Part shown: positions 1-10,800 of the stretch, piece by piece
Position numbering within the stretch: the stretch's first letter is position 1
How the letters are laid out: each line of letters begins with the position of its first letter
Assembly: GCA_014058105.1 (NCBI GenBank)
Contig: JACGCM010001812.1
Span: forward strand, 62,001 to 126,000
DNA: 64,000 bases
DNA from: Kingdonia uniflora
Taxonomy: Eukaryota > Streptophyta > Magnoliopsida > Ranunculales > Circaeasteraceae
Reading direction: 5' to 3'
Made by a program: the position numbers and the translations under genes
The notes under the pieces: model-generated
Databases searched by the model: none
What the model saw: only the letters and a program-made list of their open reading frames with translations
Told to the model about the DNA's origin: nothing

Positions 1-830
1 GCATTTGTTAAGGTTAAGTCTCATCTTGTAGAGACGGAGAATATCGAAGGCCGTGTGTAAATCCATAATACGGTTTTCCTTTTTGAGACTTTTACTCAGC
101 ATATCGTCTATATAGGCCTCCATTCTCTATCCAAGGTGATCTTTGAAATCTGGGTCATCAATCTCTGATAAGTAGCTCTAACATTCTTAAGATCGAATGA
201 TATGACTTTGTAGCAGTATAGGCTATGTTCTGTAATGAAAACTATTTTCTCTTGATCGTCAGGTAGCATCGGTATTTGGATGTACCTAGACGCGGCACCC
301 ATCATAGACAGGGGCTCGTGTTCTAAAGTAGAATTGAGAAGATTATTTATGATAGGGAGTGGAAAACTGTCCTTTGGAGTATGTCTGCTCAATTCTGTGA
401 AATCCACGCACATCCTGATCTTTCCGTTCTTCTTCGGTATTGCTACAATATTCGATATCCATTCCGGATAATTATCCTTTCGAATTAAACCAACTTCGAT
501 GAGTTTTTTGATATCTTTGTTGACTTTGTCTCGAATCCTTGGTACTAAAGTCCTCTATTTTTATTTGACAGCTTCGACTTTATCCTTAAAGTTAGTTTGT
601 GACAGGCCCGAATTCGATCAATGCCCGACATCACGTGAAACATCCAAGCGAAGACATCACTGTTGTCCAAAAGGAACTGGATGAGTGCATCGCGCTTTGC
701 TGTGGGCAGATGAGTACCAATATATGTTCCACGCTTGAGGCCACTAATTTCAACGTACTATGTGGTTTCTGCGATGGGTAAATATTTCCTTGCAGAGTTG
801 ACTATATAGTTCTCTGTAATGTTTCCTGTT
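1..830 (-). pseudogene. T1 pol: linker and reverse transcriptase, fragment
   Basis: Minus-strand translation gives the RT palm and fingers. The stretch 108-413 reads DFTELSRHTPKDSFPLP, a MMGAASRY version of the usual MMDTASGYNQ motif, and a degenerate FGLKNAGATYQRL. The catalytic YIDD box is intact as AYIDDMLSKS at about 70-120, but a frame change near 120 separates it from the preceding domain. The part from about 420 to 830 is the decayed protease-RT linker. RT would copy the element's RNA into DNA inside virus-like particles. This is a broken copy and is cut by the window edge. Confidence 0.8.
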
Positions 831-859
831 GTCTTCTGTAATTACTATGCGAGCTAATA

Positions 860-1800
860 TTTAGAAGTTTCTGGTCCAATGACGATAGAATTTTCGCATG
901 CACGTGCTAATTTCTCATTTCCTTTGATCTCGTTTACGCCGCCTTCCCATTCAAAATGTAATGCCAAGTAATAGGTTGACGGAATGGCCCGCATATTGTG
1001 TAACTAGCAACGTCCCATTATCCCTAGATAACAGGATTTCGTATTGATAACGTAAAAGGCAACGTCGAGTGTTACTGGTCCTGCAGTGATAGGATGTATA
1101 ATCTTCCCGACACGTTCCTCCTTAGATCCATTAAAACCACAGATATTAATGTCGTTGGGTTAGACCTTATCGGCCAGACCTATTTGATTGATCGTGCTTT
1201 AAAAAAGAAGTTTGATAGTGTTGTCAGTGTCTATCATCATCGTATGGAGTACCATATTTCGCATTTTCAACATGATCACCAAAGCATCATGGTGAGGATA
1301 GTTGACATGTCGAACGTCGCAATCTTCGAAAGAAATCACAGTTCATTGAGAGCTGGATACTGGAATTAGACGAGCTTCTTTATCTTGCATGGATAAGTTA
1401 TGATATTGGCCGGCACGTCTTCGTTTGCTTCTGTTTGATATTTTGATGATTTGAGTCTCCATGAAATGGCAGAGTGAGATATGGTACAAATACTTTTCAG
1501 CTACAGGTTCCTCGACCTGTAGAGCTTCTATGGTGTTTTTATAACTTTCGTTCTTATAACTCTCAACGTCCACTATGAATTTGTACATTCGTCCATCTGT
1601 AAAGATGTATTCCAACAACCGTTGTAAGGCAAAACATTGCTTTGTCTCATGATGTCGGACCTTGTGGTGGATGCAGTATGGTTTGTTCTTGATCGGTTGA
1701 ATGTACTGCACATTATGGAAGAATCTGTCTTTCTGTAATATAGGATAGATGTTGGCTATGGTCACATTCATCTTTGGGTGATACAGTTTGGGCAAGTTAC
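860..1800 (-). pseudogene. T1 nucleocapsid-like region and aspartic protease
   Basis: The 150-residue frame at 1343-1795 carries a knuckle-like motif, YCIHHKVRHHETKQC, as in the Tat elements T2, T5 and T6, followed by the conserved YIFTDGRMYKFIVD segment. Further along the minus strand, about 1340 to 1000, the retropepsin is readable in broken frames. Its active site is mutated: the family DTGSG reads IDTDN here. The downstream GFNGSKEERVGKI and the GIMGRC end of the domain are still recognisable. The protease normally cleaves the Gag-Pol polyprotein. Confidence 0.75.
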
Positions 1801-1869
1801 TCCCCTTTCGAGGTCGCTCGTTGTTAGATTTGGTACATTTCCTGTCTCCTCCCTGATCTGTTGTTCGAT

Positions 1870-3040
1870 TAAAATTAGAATGGGTTGATTAATCTCGAGC
1901 TATCAGTGTTGATTTCTGAGGTTTTTGTCTGTCAGACACCATTTGTTCTAGGTCAATGTATCCGTTGACCTTTTTAATCTTGTCTTCCAATGTCGTCGAT
2001 TTGTTGAAGACGAGGTACTCCTTTGCTCGTCCATCGACGAGTAAAGCGTTGGTGAAAGAGGAAATAGTGATCTTTTGGTCGAGTCGATCTACTTTTCGAG
2101 CCAACTCTAAGAACTTTTTAGTAAGCGTCTCGGGCTTCTTTCCCGGCATCTGTTTGAGGCTGAAAAGAGAATATAGGTTCTCCTTTTAATCTCTATTGTG
2201 TGAGTAATTCTTGACAAAGAGTTCGTGCAACTGTTCGAAAGACGTGATGGACCCTTCAGGCAGTGTGTGAAACCACCATAAGGGTTCGTCTGACATGTTG
2301 GTCGGAAGGAGTCGGCATAGAATGTGGTTGGATGTGGAATGTAGACCTTGAGCATCCTGAAACTCTTGAACGTGTTCTACTGGATCAGTTCCTTTGTATT
2401 TTTAGATCTTCGGAGTGTGAAACCCGGCAGGGACCTCACTATCTAATAACTCCTGGGAAATTGGGCTCCTCTATAATCAGTTCTTTGATTCGCTTCTCAA
2501 CATGTTCCTGAGTGACATATTGTCGAGCTGTAGTGATTGGTCGAGTAACGCGTCCCTCTCTAGGATTGTGGTCACCGCTCCCTTCACTTAGATATTCCTT
2601 TGCCAGAATTTGAACTCTTTGAGGTAGATTATCAGTCTGTCTGATTCCTTCTAGGCCGTCATCTATTTCATGTTGGATCTCCTGGATTTGGATGGGCTCC
2701 ACGTTCTATTGCTAATGGTTAGATCGAAGTACGCCTCTTGCGTGTACGCCTTTCGGAAGTGGTCATATTTTGTTATGAATGGAAATCCATGAGCCCTCAG
2801 GTTGTACGGATTTTTTCTTCTGTGCGGCAACCTGCTAACCCTATAGAACATTTAACGCATCCTGAACACTCACGAGTTTTTATTCTTGAGCTGCACGTCT
2901 TTTTGTTTTGGAATTCAGAGTGACCCTCAGGTCTGCTAAAGCTGCGTTTTCTTCCATCTAGACGATCGACGTGCTCTGACCTGGAGGTATCATTCTGGGA
3001 GAAAATGATCAGCGGTGCTTGAGACAATGGGTTTGAGAAC
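1870..3040 (-). pseudogene. T1 gag, capsid precursor, broken
   Basis: Gag is read on the minus strand from just after the primer-binding site. The N-terminal, low-complexity and charged part lies at about 2440-3030. It includes TQEHVEKRIKELI, which corresponds to DQRIKELI in T3 and T4. The capsid-like part at 1889-2360 includes KKFLELARKVDRLDQKI and the ending GYIDLEQMVSDR, matching the gag of T6 (KKFLELAWKIDNLDQKI). Gag normally forms the virus-like particle. Several frame changes break it, so no single reading frame spans the gene. Confidence 0.8.
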
Positions 3041-3043
3041 CTC

Positions 3044-3065
3044 GGTTCCTACAGATGGTGCTAAA
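3044..3065 (-). other. T1 primer-binding site
   Basis: On the minus strand the LTR end is followed directly by TTTAGCACCATCTGTAGGAA. This aligns with the corresponding sites of T3, T4, T5 and T6 (consensus TTTGGCRCCRTCTGTGGGAA). One TGG has become TAG, consistent with G-to-A decay. It marks where a host tRNA would prime minus-strand DNA synthesis; I do not assign the tRNA. Confidence 0.7.
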
Positions 3066-3800
3066 TATAATAGCCTAATTCTAGGATACGGACTTAACCT
3101 TTACACCAAATACATTCAGAGCGTTCATGAATAATAGATAATAAACAACAGGATGATTTAGAGTAGAAAACCTTTTAATAGGTTAAAAATCACGACCTCT
3201 TCTGAGGATTTTGAGAAAGTGATGATCTTATTAAGATTGCTAGTTTATTATAATAAACGTTTTGAGAATATAGGTTGATAGAGTAGGAATTTTTCTATGG
3301 TGAATGTTTCGTCCCTCATCTGTAGTTCTCCAAGGATTTTTATAGATCCTCTAATATGACTGTTTGACGACCATAAAGTCCCTTAATGATGGATATTACA
3401 AAGTGTGTGTGAGATATCCTTTGACCAGATTATGTAACATGCCGACCTCTGCTGCTGTACAACGGCTTTATTGCTGACTGTATGCTTCGCGCGGGTTAAA
3501 CTATTGGTGTAGAGGCCGAAAGTAATATTTTGAACTGAGGAAAGTTTGGTCGCATCTTTAGTAGCACTTCATGTATGTTGATGAGATCGAGGACGAAGCT
3601 TGAGTTCGAGATAAAAAATAAGCTAATGCAAGACGTCTCTCAACCAATAGTATGAGTATCATCAGGGATGAGTGATATTGGTTGAGAAACTCGTACTGTA
3701 TATGTTTCTTATTGTGCTACATGCTCTGTTGCTGAGGTCGAAAGTTTGTCTGTAGTTTGAAGATGAGGCATGAGCTCGAGATGCGGAATAAGCCTCTACA
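3066..3800 (-). repeat. T1 5' LTR
   Basis: About 735 bp. On the plus strand it begins TATAATAGCC (TGTAATGGCC in the T4 LTR) and ends CCTCTACA, so the ancestral TG...CA ends are recognisable though one end is mutated. It contains the block shared by all Tat LTRs in the window (TTACACCA near the end, then aaatCACGACCTC...GAGGATTTT at about 3187-3220). Element sense is minus. Confidence 0.75.
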
Positions 3801-4330
3801 GTTACGGTGCTTCCATTCTCTACCTGAAGATTATATCCTCACATTCGACCAACTACAGAAGATTTTTGTCAAGACATATGCTCACAATAAAGACAAGGAA
3901 GAGAATTTATGTTTTCTTATTAGTCTCAAACAGTCTCAAGGAGAGTAGCTCAAGGTCTGCAAAAAAATTTATGGAGTTTGCATGCAAAGTTGACAATCTT
4001 GATCAGAAAATAGTCGTTTCTGCATTTATAAATGCATTACAGATCGATTGCATTGCAAATGAACATCTTTTCTTGAACAAACCCTGGACCTTCGTAGACA
4101 TGATTACCAAGGTCAATGGGTATGTCGACCTGGAAAGGATGATGACCGAAAGGTATAAATCTACTAAATCCATCCTAAACACGAAAGGTTAAAATATATA
4201 ACGCAACAGTCAACCGAAGGAGGACCAGAGTGCTCAAAGGCGTGCTAAAGCAAACACCGACAAATCTCGATTAGGTAATTTATTATCCAAGTTGGTCCTC
4301 CCCAAGATGAATGTATGGATCTCATCAATT
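3801..4330 (+). pseudogene. T2 gag, C-terminal part
   Basis: The reading begins abruptly at the T1 LTR boundary with LRCFHSLPEDYILTFDQL. This corresponds to the middle of the T6 gag (LRWFYSLPEGSIHTFKQL), so the N-terminal half is missing from the window. It continues through YAHNKDKEENL and ISLKQSQGE, meets a stop at about 3946, shifts frame, and resumes as KVDNLDQKIVVSAFINALQ and GYVDLERMMTER. These are the conserved capsid and post-capsid segments of the Tat gags here. Its function would be capsid assembly; this copy is broken. Confidence 0.85.
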
Positions 4331-5150
4331 TTTCCCGTGCTCACAAAAGGCAAGTTCAATCGTGTATATAAACTGCAGTAACCAATTGAAAGCAAACCGT
4401 ACGACATGCATCACAAAGTAAATCATCATAAAACTGACAACTGTTATGCTTTACAGAGATTGCTGGAATATATTTTCAAAGATGGGAGAATGTACGAGTA
4501 CATTGTCGACCTGGAAGGATACAAAAATAGAAGCCACAAGATGCAGGTCGAAGTTGTTCAAGTTGAAGATCAAGCCGAGGAAAAGTACTTGTACCATATG
4601 TATTACAGTAACATGATCGAGATCCATCAAATCAGCAACTCTTCCAGATTCAAACGACGGAGGTTAACAGAATGCTACGATCTCACCGCTCAAGATAAAT
4701 AAGCTAAGCTCCTTCCAGAATCAAGCAATCAATGACTTGGGGTTTCATTCGAGGATTGCGATATCAGTCACGTCAAGTTTCCTCATCATGATGCTCTGGT
4801 TATCATGTTGAATATGAAAAAGTTCATAATGCATACCATGATGATTAATACTGGTAGCGGTATCAAAATTATTTTTCAAAGCACAATCGAACAAATGGGA
4901 TTGGCTGATCAAGTTATTCCAAGCGACATTGATATCAGTGGTTTCAATGGCTCTAAGGAAGAACGAGTAGGCAAGATCCTCCTACCCATCACTGCTGGAC
5001 CTGCCACAATCGACGTCGTATTCTGCTTCATCAATGCCAAATCTTGTTACTTAAGGATTATGGGCCGCTGTTGGATTTACAACATGAAAACAATCACTTC
5101 CACATACCATCAAGCATAACGGAGGCATCTATGAAATCAAAGGTAGTTAA
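4330..5150 (+). pseudogene. T2 nucleocapsid-like region and protease
   Basis: The 98-residue frame from 4406 starts with the knuckle MHHKVNHHKTDNCYALQRL and the YIFKDGRMYEYIVDLEGY segment. After a frame change the retropepsin is read at 4805-5119. Its active-site motif is INTGSG, so the catalytic Asp has become Asn. The following DISGFNGSKEERVGKILLP and the end of the fold (YLRIMGRCW) are well preserved. Loss of the catalytic Asp means it could not process Gag-Pol. Confidence 0.85.
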
Positions 5151-5585
5151 AAGCTTTTACGAGCTTGCAAAAATACCAACTCTGCCATTCTTGACACATC
5201 CGACAGATTTGTTACATAACAATTATGGAAAGCTGGTCACACTGATGATCAGCCTTCCACAAAAGAGCCTATAAAGTACATAGACATTGATGGACTTAGC
5301 AGGGATACTTATATTACTACCAAGCTGGTCCAACATAAAAAGGAGGTCCTCATTCATTTCTTACGAATAAACAAAGACGTCTTTGCTTGGAATTTTAACA
5401 AAATGCCAGGAGTCAACCCAGCCAAGGCATGTCACAGATTGAGCATCAACAACAACGCTACGATAATCAAAAAGAAATAGAGTAGACTATCAACTTGTCT
5501 TCGAGATGAAGTCAGCAATGAAATCGATAATTTGATCAACGTCGGGTTCAATCGTGAAGCCAAGTACCCGTATTAGATCTCCATA
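5150..5585 (+). pseudogene. T2 protease-RT linker ending at an internal deletion
   Basis: After the protease the plus strand reads the linker that precedes RT in this family: YIDIDGLSRDTYITTKLV, NKDVFAWNFNKMPGV, RDEVSNEIDNLI, then GFNREAKYPY. In T6 the RT fingers follow this point. Here, at about 5575-5590, it passes directly into the segment just before the second RNase H (KPFDERAEWI). RT and the first RNase H, about 1.2 kb judging from T6, have been lost. Stops are present. Confidence 0.75.
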
Positions 5586-6060
5586 AGATCCAACTACTAA
5601 ACCATTTGACGAACGAGCTGAATGGATTATAAAGGAAAGGATGGAGACTTCTTACAGATGGCTCAGCAGAACCCGCAGGGTTAGGAATTGGAATTGTACT
5701 GATTACCCCATCAAATGACAGAATTGAGAAATCAATCTTCTTAGATTTTGAAGCTTCAAATAATATCACAGAGTACGAAGCTTTGATTCATAGGCTCGAT
5801 TTAGCGCTCAAGCTTGGCGTTCCTGAACTATCAGTCTATGTAGATTTTTTGCTAATCGTCCACCATTACTCCGAACAGTACAAGAAGAATGGAAAAATGG
5901 TCGACTATGCATCCCTCGTTGTTGATAAGATGAACAGATTTATGAAAGCTACTCTCGACTATTTGCCACGAGGATTGAACCAACGTGCCGATTCCTTGGC
6001 TTACTTAGCCAAGGTCTTGGGTGCAGAAGGATGATACCTCCAAATCGAAGTGATGTCAAT
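5586..6060 (+). pseudogene. T2 second (archaeal-type) RNase H
   Basis: Read in broken frames. An LTDGSAEPAGLGIGIVLI-like start at about 5650 is followed by TPSNDRIEKSIFLDFEASN and TEYEALIHRLDLALKLGV. The open frame at 5783-6034 follows with YSEQYKKNGKMVDYA and LDYLPRGLNQRADSLAYLA. This domain, separate from the RT-linked RNase H, is diagnostic of the Tat lineage in the literature I know (dual RNase H). It would remove RNA from the RNA-DNA hybrid. A frame change occurs before 5783. Confidence 0.75.
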
Positions 6061-6109
6061 CCCTAGCATTGATCTCCACTCCGTATGCGTGTTTAACACT
6101 AGAGGCGAT

Positions 6110-7440
6110 AAATAGGATGATGATGATTGGAGGAAACCTTTTATCACCTATCTCGGCCAAAATAACGAATATGACGAACCCCTTCCAGCAAATCCAAAAG
6201 AGCGTCGTTAGTTGGATAAAAATTTAAAGCATTATATAATTCAGGAAGGCCGTTAATATCAAAGATCAGTAACATGGCCTTATCTCAAGTGCCTCTCTAA
6301 GCTACAAGCCGATGAAATGCTCAAAGATTTACATGAGGGAACTTATGGTTCCCATACCGCAGGTCGGTCACATGGAAATTGAATGATTACATAAAGAGTA
6401 CTTTGGCCTGGAACGTGCAAGCGTGCGGAAAAGTACTCGCGAAGATGCGATACCTGCCAACGACATGAACACCTGATATGAGCAACTATAATCGAACTCC
6501 TTGCGATCAAGGTATTCTGGCCTTTCAAGAGGTAGCCACTCGATCTCATAGGAGAATTTCCCAATACCCTGGGTAACCGACGGTTCTTACTCGTGGCAAC
6601 AAATTACTTTATAAAATGGCTAAAAGCAGTTCCTCTTTGTCGAACTAAAGAAAAGGAGGTCATCTCTTTTATCTGGGAACATATTATCACACAGTTTGGA
6701 TGCCCCCACCTGATTCAGATCAATAGTGGGCCACAATTCGTTGGAGAAAATGTTGTAGCTTTCCTCAATAAAAACAACATCATTCATTCCCCATCCAATC
6801 TATACTACCCCCAAGGAAATGGTCAGGCCAAAATTACCAACAGAACAGTAGTGGATAGAATCAAGAAGAAGCTTTAATTGTAAAAGAAAGGAAATTGGAT
6901 ACGGGAGTTGCGTCACGTCTTATGGGCGTATCATACTACACCAAGACAATCAACTAGGTGTTCCCCCTTCCTCATGACTTAAGGCACAAAGGCCATCATT
7001 CCAACGAAATACCATCATCCTGTTAAAGATCACGAGCTCACAGACGAAGAAAATGAGTTTGAGCTAGCCTATAATATGAACTAGATCGATGCGACCCGAG
7101 ATCGTGTTATTGCCAACCTGGGTCGATATCATCATATGCTAGCCAGCTCGCACAATAGAAGAGTTCGTAATCGTGAGTTCCAAATTAACAATCTCGTCCT
7201 CAGAAAAATTCCAAAGAACAAAAAATATTTGAATGTTGGAAAGCTCACAAAAAATTGGGAGGTCCTTTCCAAATCGTTGGCCGCACTAGCCTTGGATCAT
7301 ACTACCTCATGACAGAGAAAGGTGTCTGAATACCAAATCCCAGGAACACTAGAAATTAAAATGATATTATCGCTAAATCCATAGTTCTCCATTACAAAGT
7401 ACTTTATTCTCGTTCTTTCCATTCTAAAAGTGAGATTTTA
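6110..7440 (+). pseudogene. T2 integrase, catalytically dead
   Basis: The zinc-binding N-terminus is visible at about 6290-6480 (YLKCLSKLQADEML, HEGTYGSHTAGRS, CDTCQRHEH). The catalytic core follows (PLDLIGEF at about 6540; the 94-residue frame at 6593-6877). The second catalytic Asp is replaced (family RIDNGPQF, here QINSGPQF), and the catalytic Glu is replaced (family QAEITN, here QAKITN). The C-terminal part (ENEFELA, NLGRYHHML, LTKNWE) continues to about 7440. Integrase inserts the cDNA into the genome; with two of three catalytic residues changed this copy is inactive. Confidence 0.85.
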
Positions 7441-7535
7441 ATCTCCAACAGTGTGTATATTCTTTTTTACTAAATGAAAACTTTTAAGTTTTTTCCCACA
7501 TTACTCTCTACATACATGTAGACTCTACTAAATCT

Positions 7536-7760
7536 CAAAGATTAAAATAAAGGTAATACTAGCTTTCAATCGATCCATCTATACATATATCAAAGATTAA
7601 AGCAAAAGTAATACTAGCTTTTAATCGATCCATCAATTTATCTATCAAAGATTACAGAAAATGTAATACTGGCTTTTAATCGATCCATCTATATATATAT
7701 CAACGATTAAAACAAAGGTAATACTAGTTTTCAATCAATGATCTCTACTATTTCTCAGAC
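7536..7760 (+). repeat. 55-bp tandem array in T2
   Basis: Four copies of a 55-bp unit start at 7536, 7591, 7646 and 7701. The core is CAAAGATTAAARYAAARGTA followed by ATACTAGCTTTYAATCGATC. A decayed fifth copy starts near 7762. The array lies between the integrase end and the antisense gene, the same relative place as the 155-bp array of T6, but the unit sequences are unrelated. Confidence 0.9.
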
Positions 7761-7830
7761 ACAAGATAAAGTAAAGGTAAAATTAGCTTTTATCTCTTTA
7801 CATGTATATAATACAGAAACTACATGTCAC

Positions 7831-10800
7831 TTATGCAGGTCTTTCTTGCGGAATGTCAGCTGCGCTTTCCCCTATAGTGGGAGGTCGTGCGGCCATAAAC
7901 TCTAGAGCTCCAACATTTACAATATCCCTTCCTCGTTCTACTTGTTCTACAGTAATGGAGCCTATATCAGTTGCCATTGTGTTCAAGCATTCTTCTCAAT
8001 CTATTTCATCCTTACAGATACAACCTCTGAATACCAAATAGTCATGTAAGGTATCCCTTTCGAGCTCAAGCCTTTTTACTTCTTCCACAAAATGGGCGAT
8101 GACCGCCATTATTTCCCTCGAGTGCACCTCATCCAGGGGAATCCTATTTCGATTCGGCATAGCTAACTCAATAATTTATATTTTTAGTGTCTTATGATGT
8201 TTATCCAACTTTGCGTAATAGGAGTCTGCCCGCTCTAAGTGTGGCTCTAAGCCCGATATGACCGCATTCATACTCGATATTAATCCAGTTGACTTCTCTT
8301 GCCTAGCTATATTTTTAATTTTTAGCTCTTCCACTTCAACACATAGTGCCCCCAACTCTACCTCATTTACATCACATCCCCCGACACTAGCTTTCTTCAA
8401 TAACTCATCCTTCCTTTTAATAACTTCATTTAATTTTTTCTCTTTATGGAGTGAAACCTCTAACCTATCACTAATCTCTCTAGTTCGCTCATTAGTTTTT
8501 CTTATAGCAGCTCGAACACACAAAAAATCTGCCTCCAATTCTTTAATTTGAGCTGAAGTATTAACCACATCACCTTTGGCAGTCGGGACCTTGACATCAT
8601 TTTTTTCTTCTTTGAACGTTCTCCCACCTCGACCTTCTTGTCATACGAACTAGTCAAATTCGCCTTTAACTTCGCAACTCGTTCATTCAGTTTGTCAAAT
8701 TGATTTTGGTTGAGCCAAAGGTTAATATCTTTACTTTACAAGGCCTCACTCAACTTTTCTACCACACTTTTGAAACTCGCTAATTCAGCTCGCACCTTCA
8801 CAAGTTCGCTTTCCTTCCTAGCCACTTGACCATTCAAACTGGCAAGATGGTCTCACAACTCTTTAGCTTTCACCTCTAACATTCTGAAACGATATTGTGC
8901 GATATCTGCATCTCTACCTTTCGCCCCCAACAATTTTACCCTACTCTTTAACTCCACTACCTTACTCTGAACATTAACGAGCTCCCCCTACAATTTTTCT
9001 TTTTCAGCATCTCTACTCTCGATCTGCTGGGTAAGTTCAGTCACAGTCTTATCTGCTTGTAAAAGCTTGATCTCCAACTTGACATGCTGATCCGTGCTAT
9101 CTTCACTTGCCTTTTTCATCTTTTCAAATTCGAGCTTACACTCATAGTTGCATTTCATAGCGTATTCTTCACTAGCTCGAGCAACTTCTAGCTGGGCCTG
9201 CGTAAACAACTCGATTAAACAATTCACTACAAATACTGTCTATAAACTATAGTTTGTTGTACACATATCTAAACAAAGTTCTATTTATCACAAGCCACAA
9301 AATGAGAAGCGACTTAGCCCTCAAGCTACGAAGTTATCTCACACTGATGGTCATACAATCTACATTCCCTCATATTTCAAGGTACACATTTTCTATTCTC
9401 ATTCTCTAGCATTCTAACACGGTCTAATTCTTGGATTACTTTTGATAACCATGATTTTTTATTTGCCCTCTTACATTGACCTTTTCCATTCTCTAATGCA
9501 AGTACTAGAGTTATAAAAAGAGCAAGTAAAAAATTTCAAGTTATTTTCTAACCTGTAGCCCTGTATGCGAAGTCAACAGAGTTACTGAAGAGTTTTGCTC
9601 CTTTGCGAGCTCTGTATCTAAATCCTCAATTATGAGGTACAAACCATCCAGTTCCTACAAATATTTACAACATCTCTTAGACTACCCCATAAATATCCTT
9701 AACATACATTTCATACAATCGCAGATTTTATTTGACAAAAACAAAACTTTATTGTTTACTCGACCTTCTCACTCTCTTCTTCCTGGTTATCTAAATTAGT
9801 TCTCGCAGAGACCGCATCCAACCCTTTCACAACACCTTGCGGGGAGCTTCCAGCAACTTCCAGCTCCTCTTCGACATAACTCCCTTCTATGATCGCTTCA
9901 ATATCGGACACAGAGTATACAACATCTAGGAGGTTCTGGCCAAGGTCGTCGTGAGCAACTGAAACTTCATCAACATTCTTCTTCGCCTCCTCTGTGAGGT
10001 CAAGCATCGTGACCCGGTGGGAATCCTTCACAGAGTTCGAACACTCTTTTTTTTTATATAAATCGGCCTCAAGTTGAGCAACCTTCTTCTCGAGCTCAAC
10101 AACTCTTTTCTTGAGCTCCATCCTCCCATCCTTGAACCCGAGATGGATTCCTTTCAACAAACGGGACATCTACAACATAAAGTAACATTTATGTTCAAAA
10201 ATTATACAAAATTCAAACAAAACGAAGCATTTAACTTACCCTACAAAGCTCCAACTTCACATACATGTCTAGCTCCTCTGAACCTTATCGAGCTCCTACC
10301 CTCGTCTAATTCTCCGGCACCAGTAGCTCGTCCTCCACAACAGGACTACTCTCAGCCTCCTTCACTTCACTCACAAGAGAAGAAGTGTCTACCTTCCTCT
10401 TTTTTGAACTCATGGTGACCTCTCCACTCTCAGTGGTCACCGAGTTCGAGCCATCAACCTTTATAGTCTTCCTTTTTGGGTGTCTTTGAATTAACTTGCT
10501 CGATGTAGCCCCCACAGAATTTACCTTCAAAGTAATCGGTACAACTTTTTTTAATGTTAGACGTCCTTCAGCGTCCGATGTTGCCCTCTCTCCATCTCCA
10601 ACGGTCGCTCCAGTTCCTGTCATTTTTCTCTTCACTTAAGACTTTTAAACCTTTTCTGACCGACTATTAACCCTTTTAAATCGGCTAATTTTAAGCTCTC
10701 CCAAAATAATTTTGAGCTCTGATCCTTCTCGAGCTACAATATTGATTAACGATTCCTTTCTCGCAACTTAAGATCAAGGATCTATATAACGGACAACCCA

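Larger units (their letters stand above)
1..3800 (-). mobile_element. Tat-type Ty3/gypsy retrotransposon T1, 5' part
   Basis: A minus-strand element runs from its 5' LTR (3066-3800) through primer-binding site, gag, nucleocapsid-like region, protease and reverse transcriptase, and leaves the window at base 1 in the middle of RT. Gag, the CxxH-type knuckle and RT match T2, T3, T5 and T6 in the same window, which places it in the same Tat-like family. The LTR ends exactly where the gag of T2 resumes (3801), so T1 is nested in T2. Its other LTR and the target-site duplication lie outside the window. Many stops and frameshifts show it is inactive. Confidence 0.85.

Noticed and set aside
8258..8551. 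97-residue Ser/Thr-rich plus-strand frame
   Set aside because: Antisense shadow of the coiled-coil exon of the T2 antisense gene.
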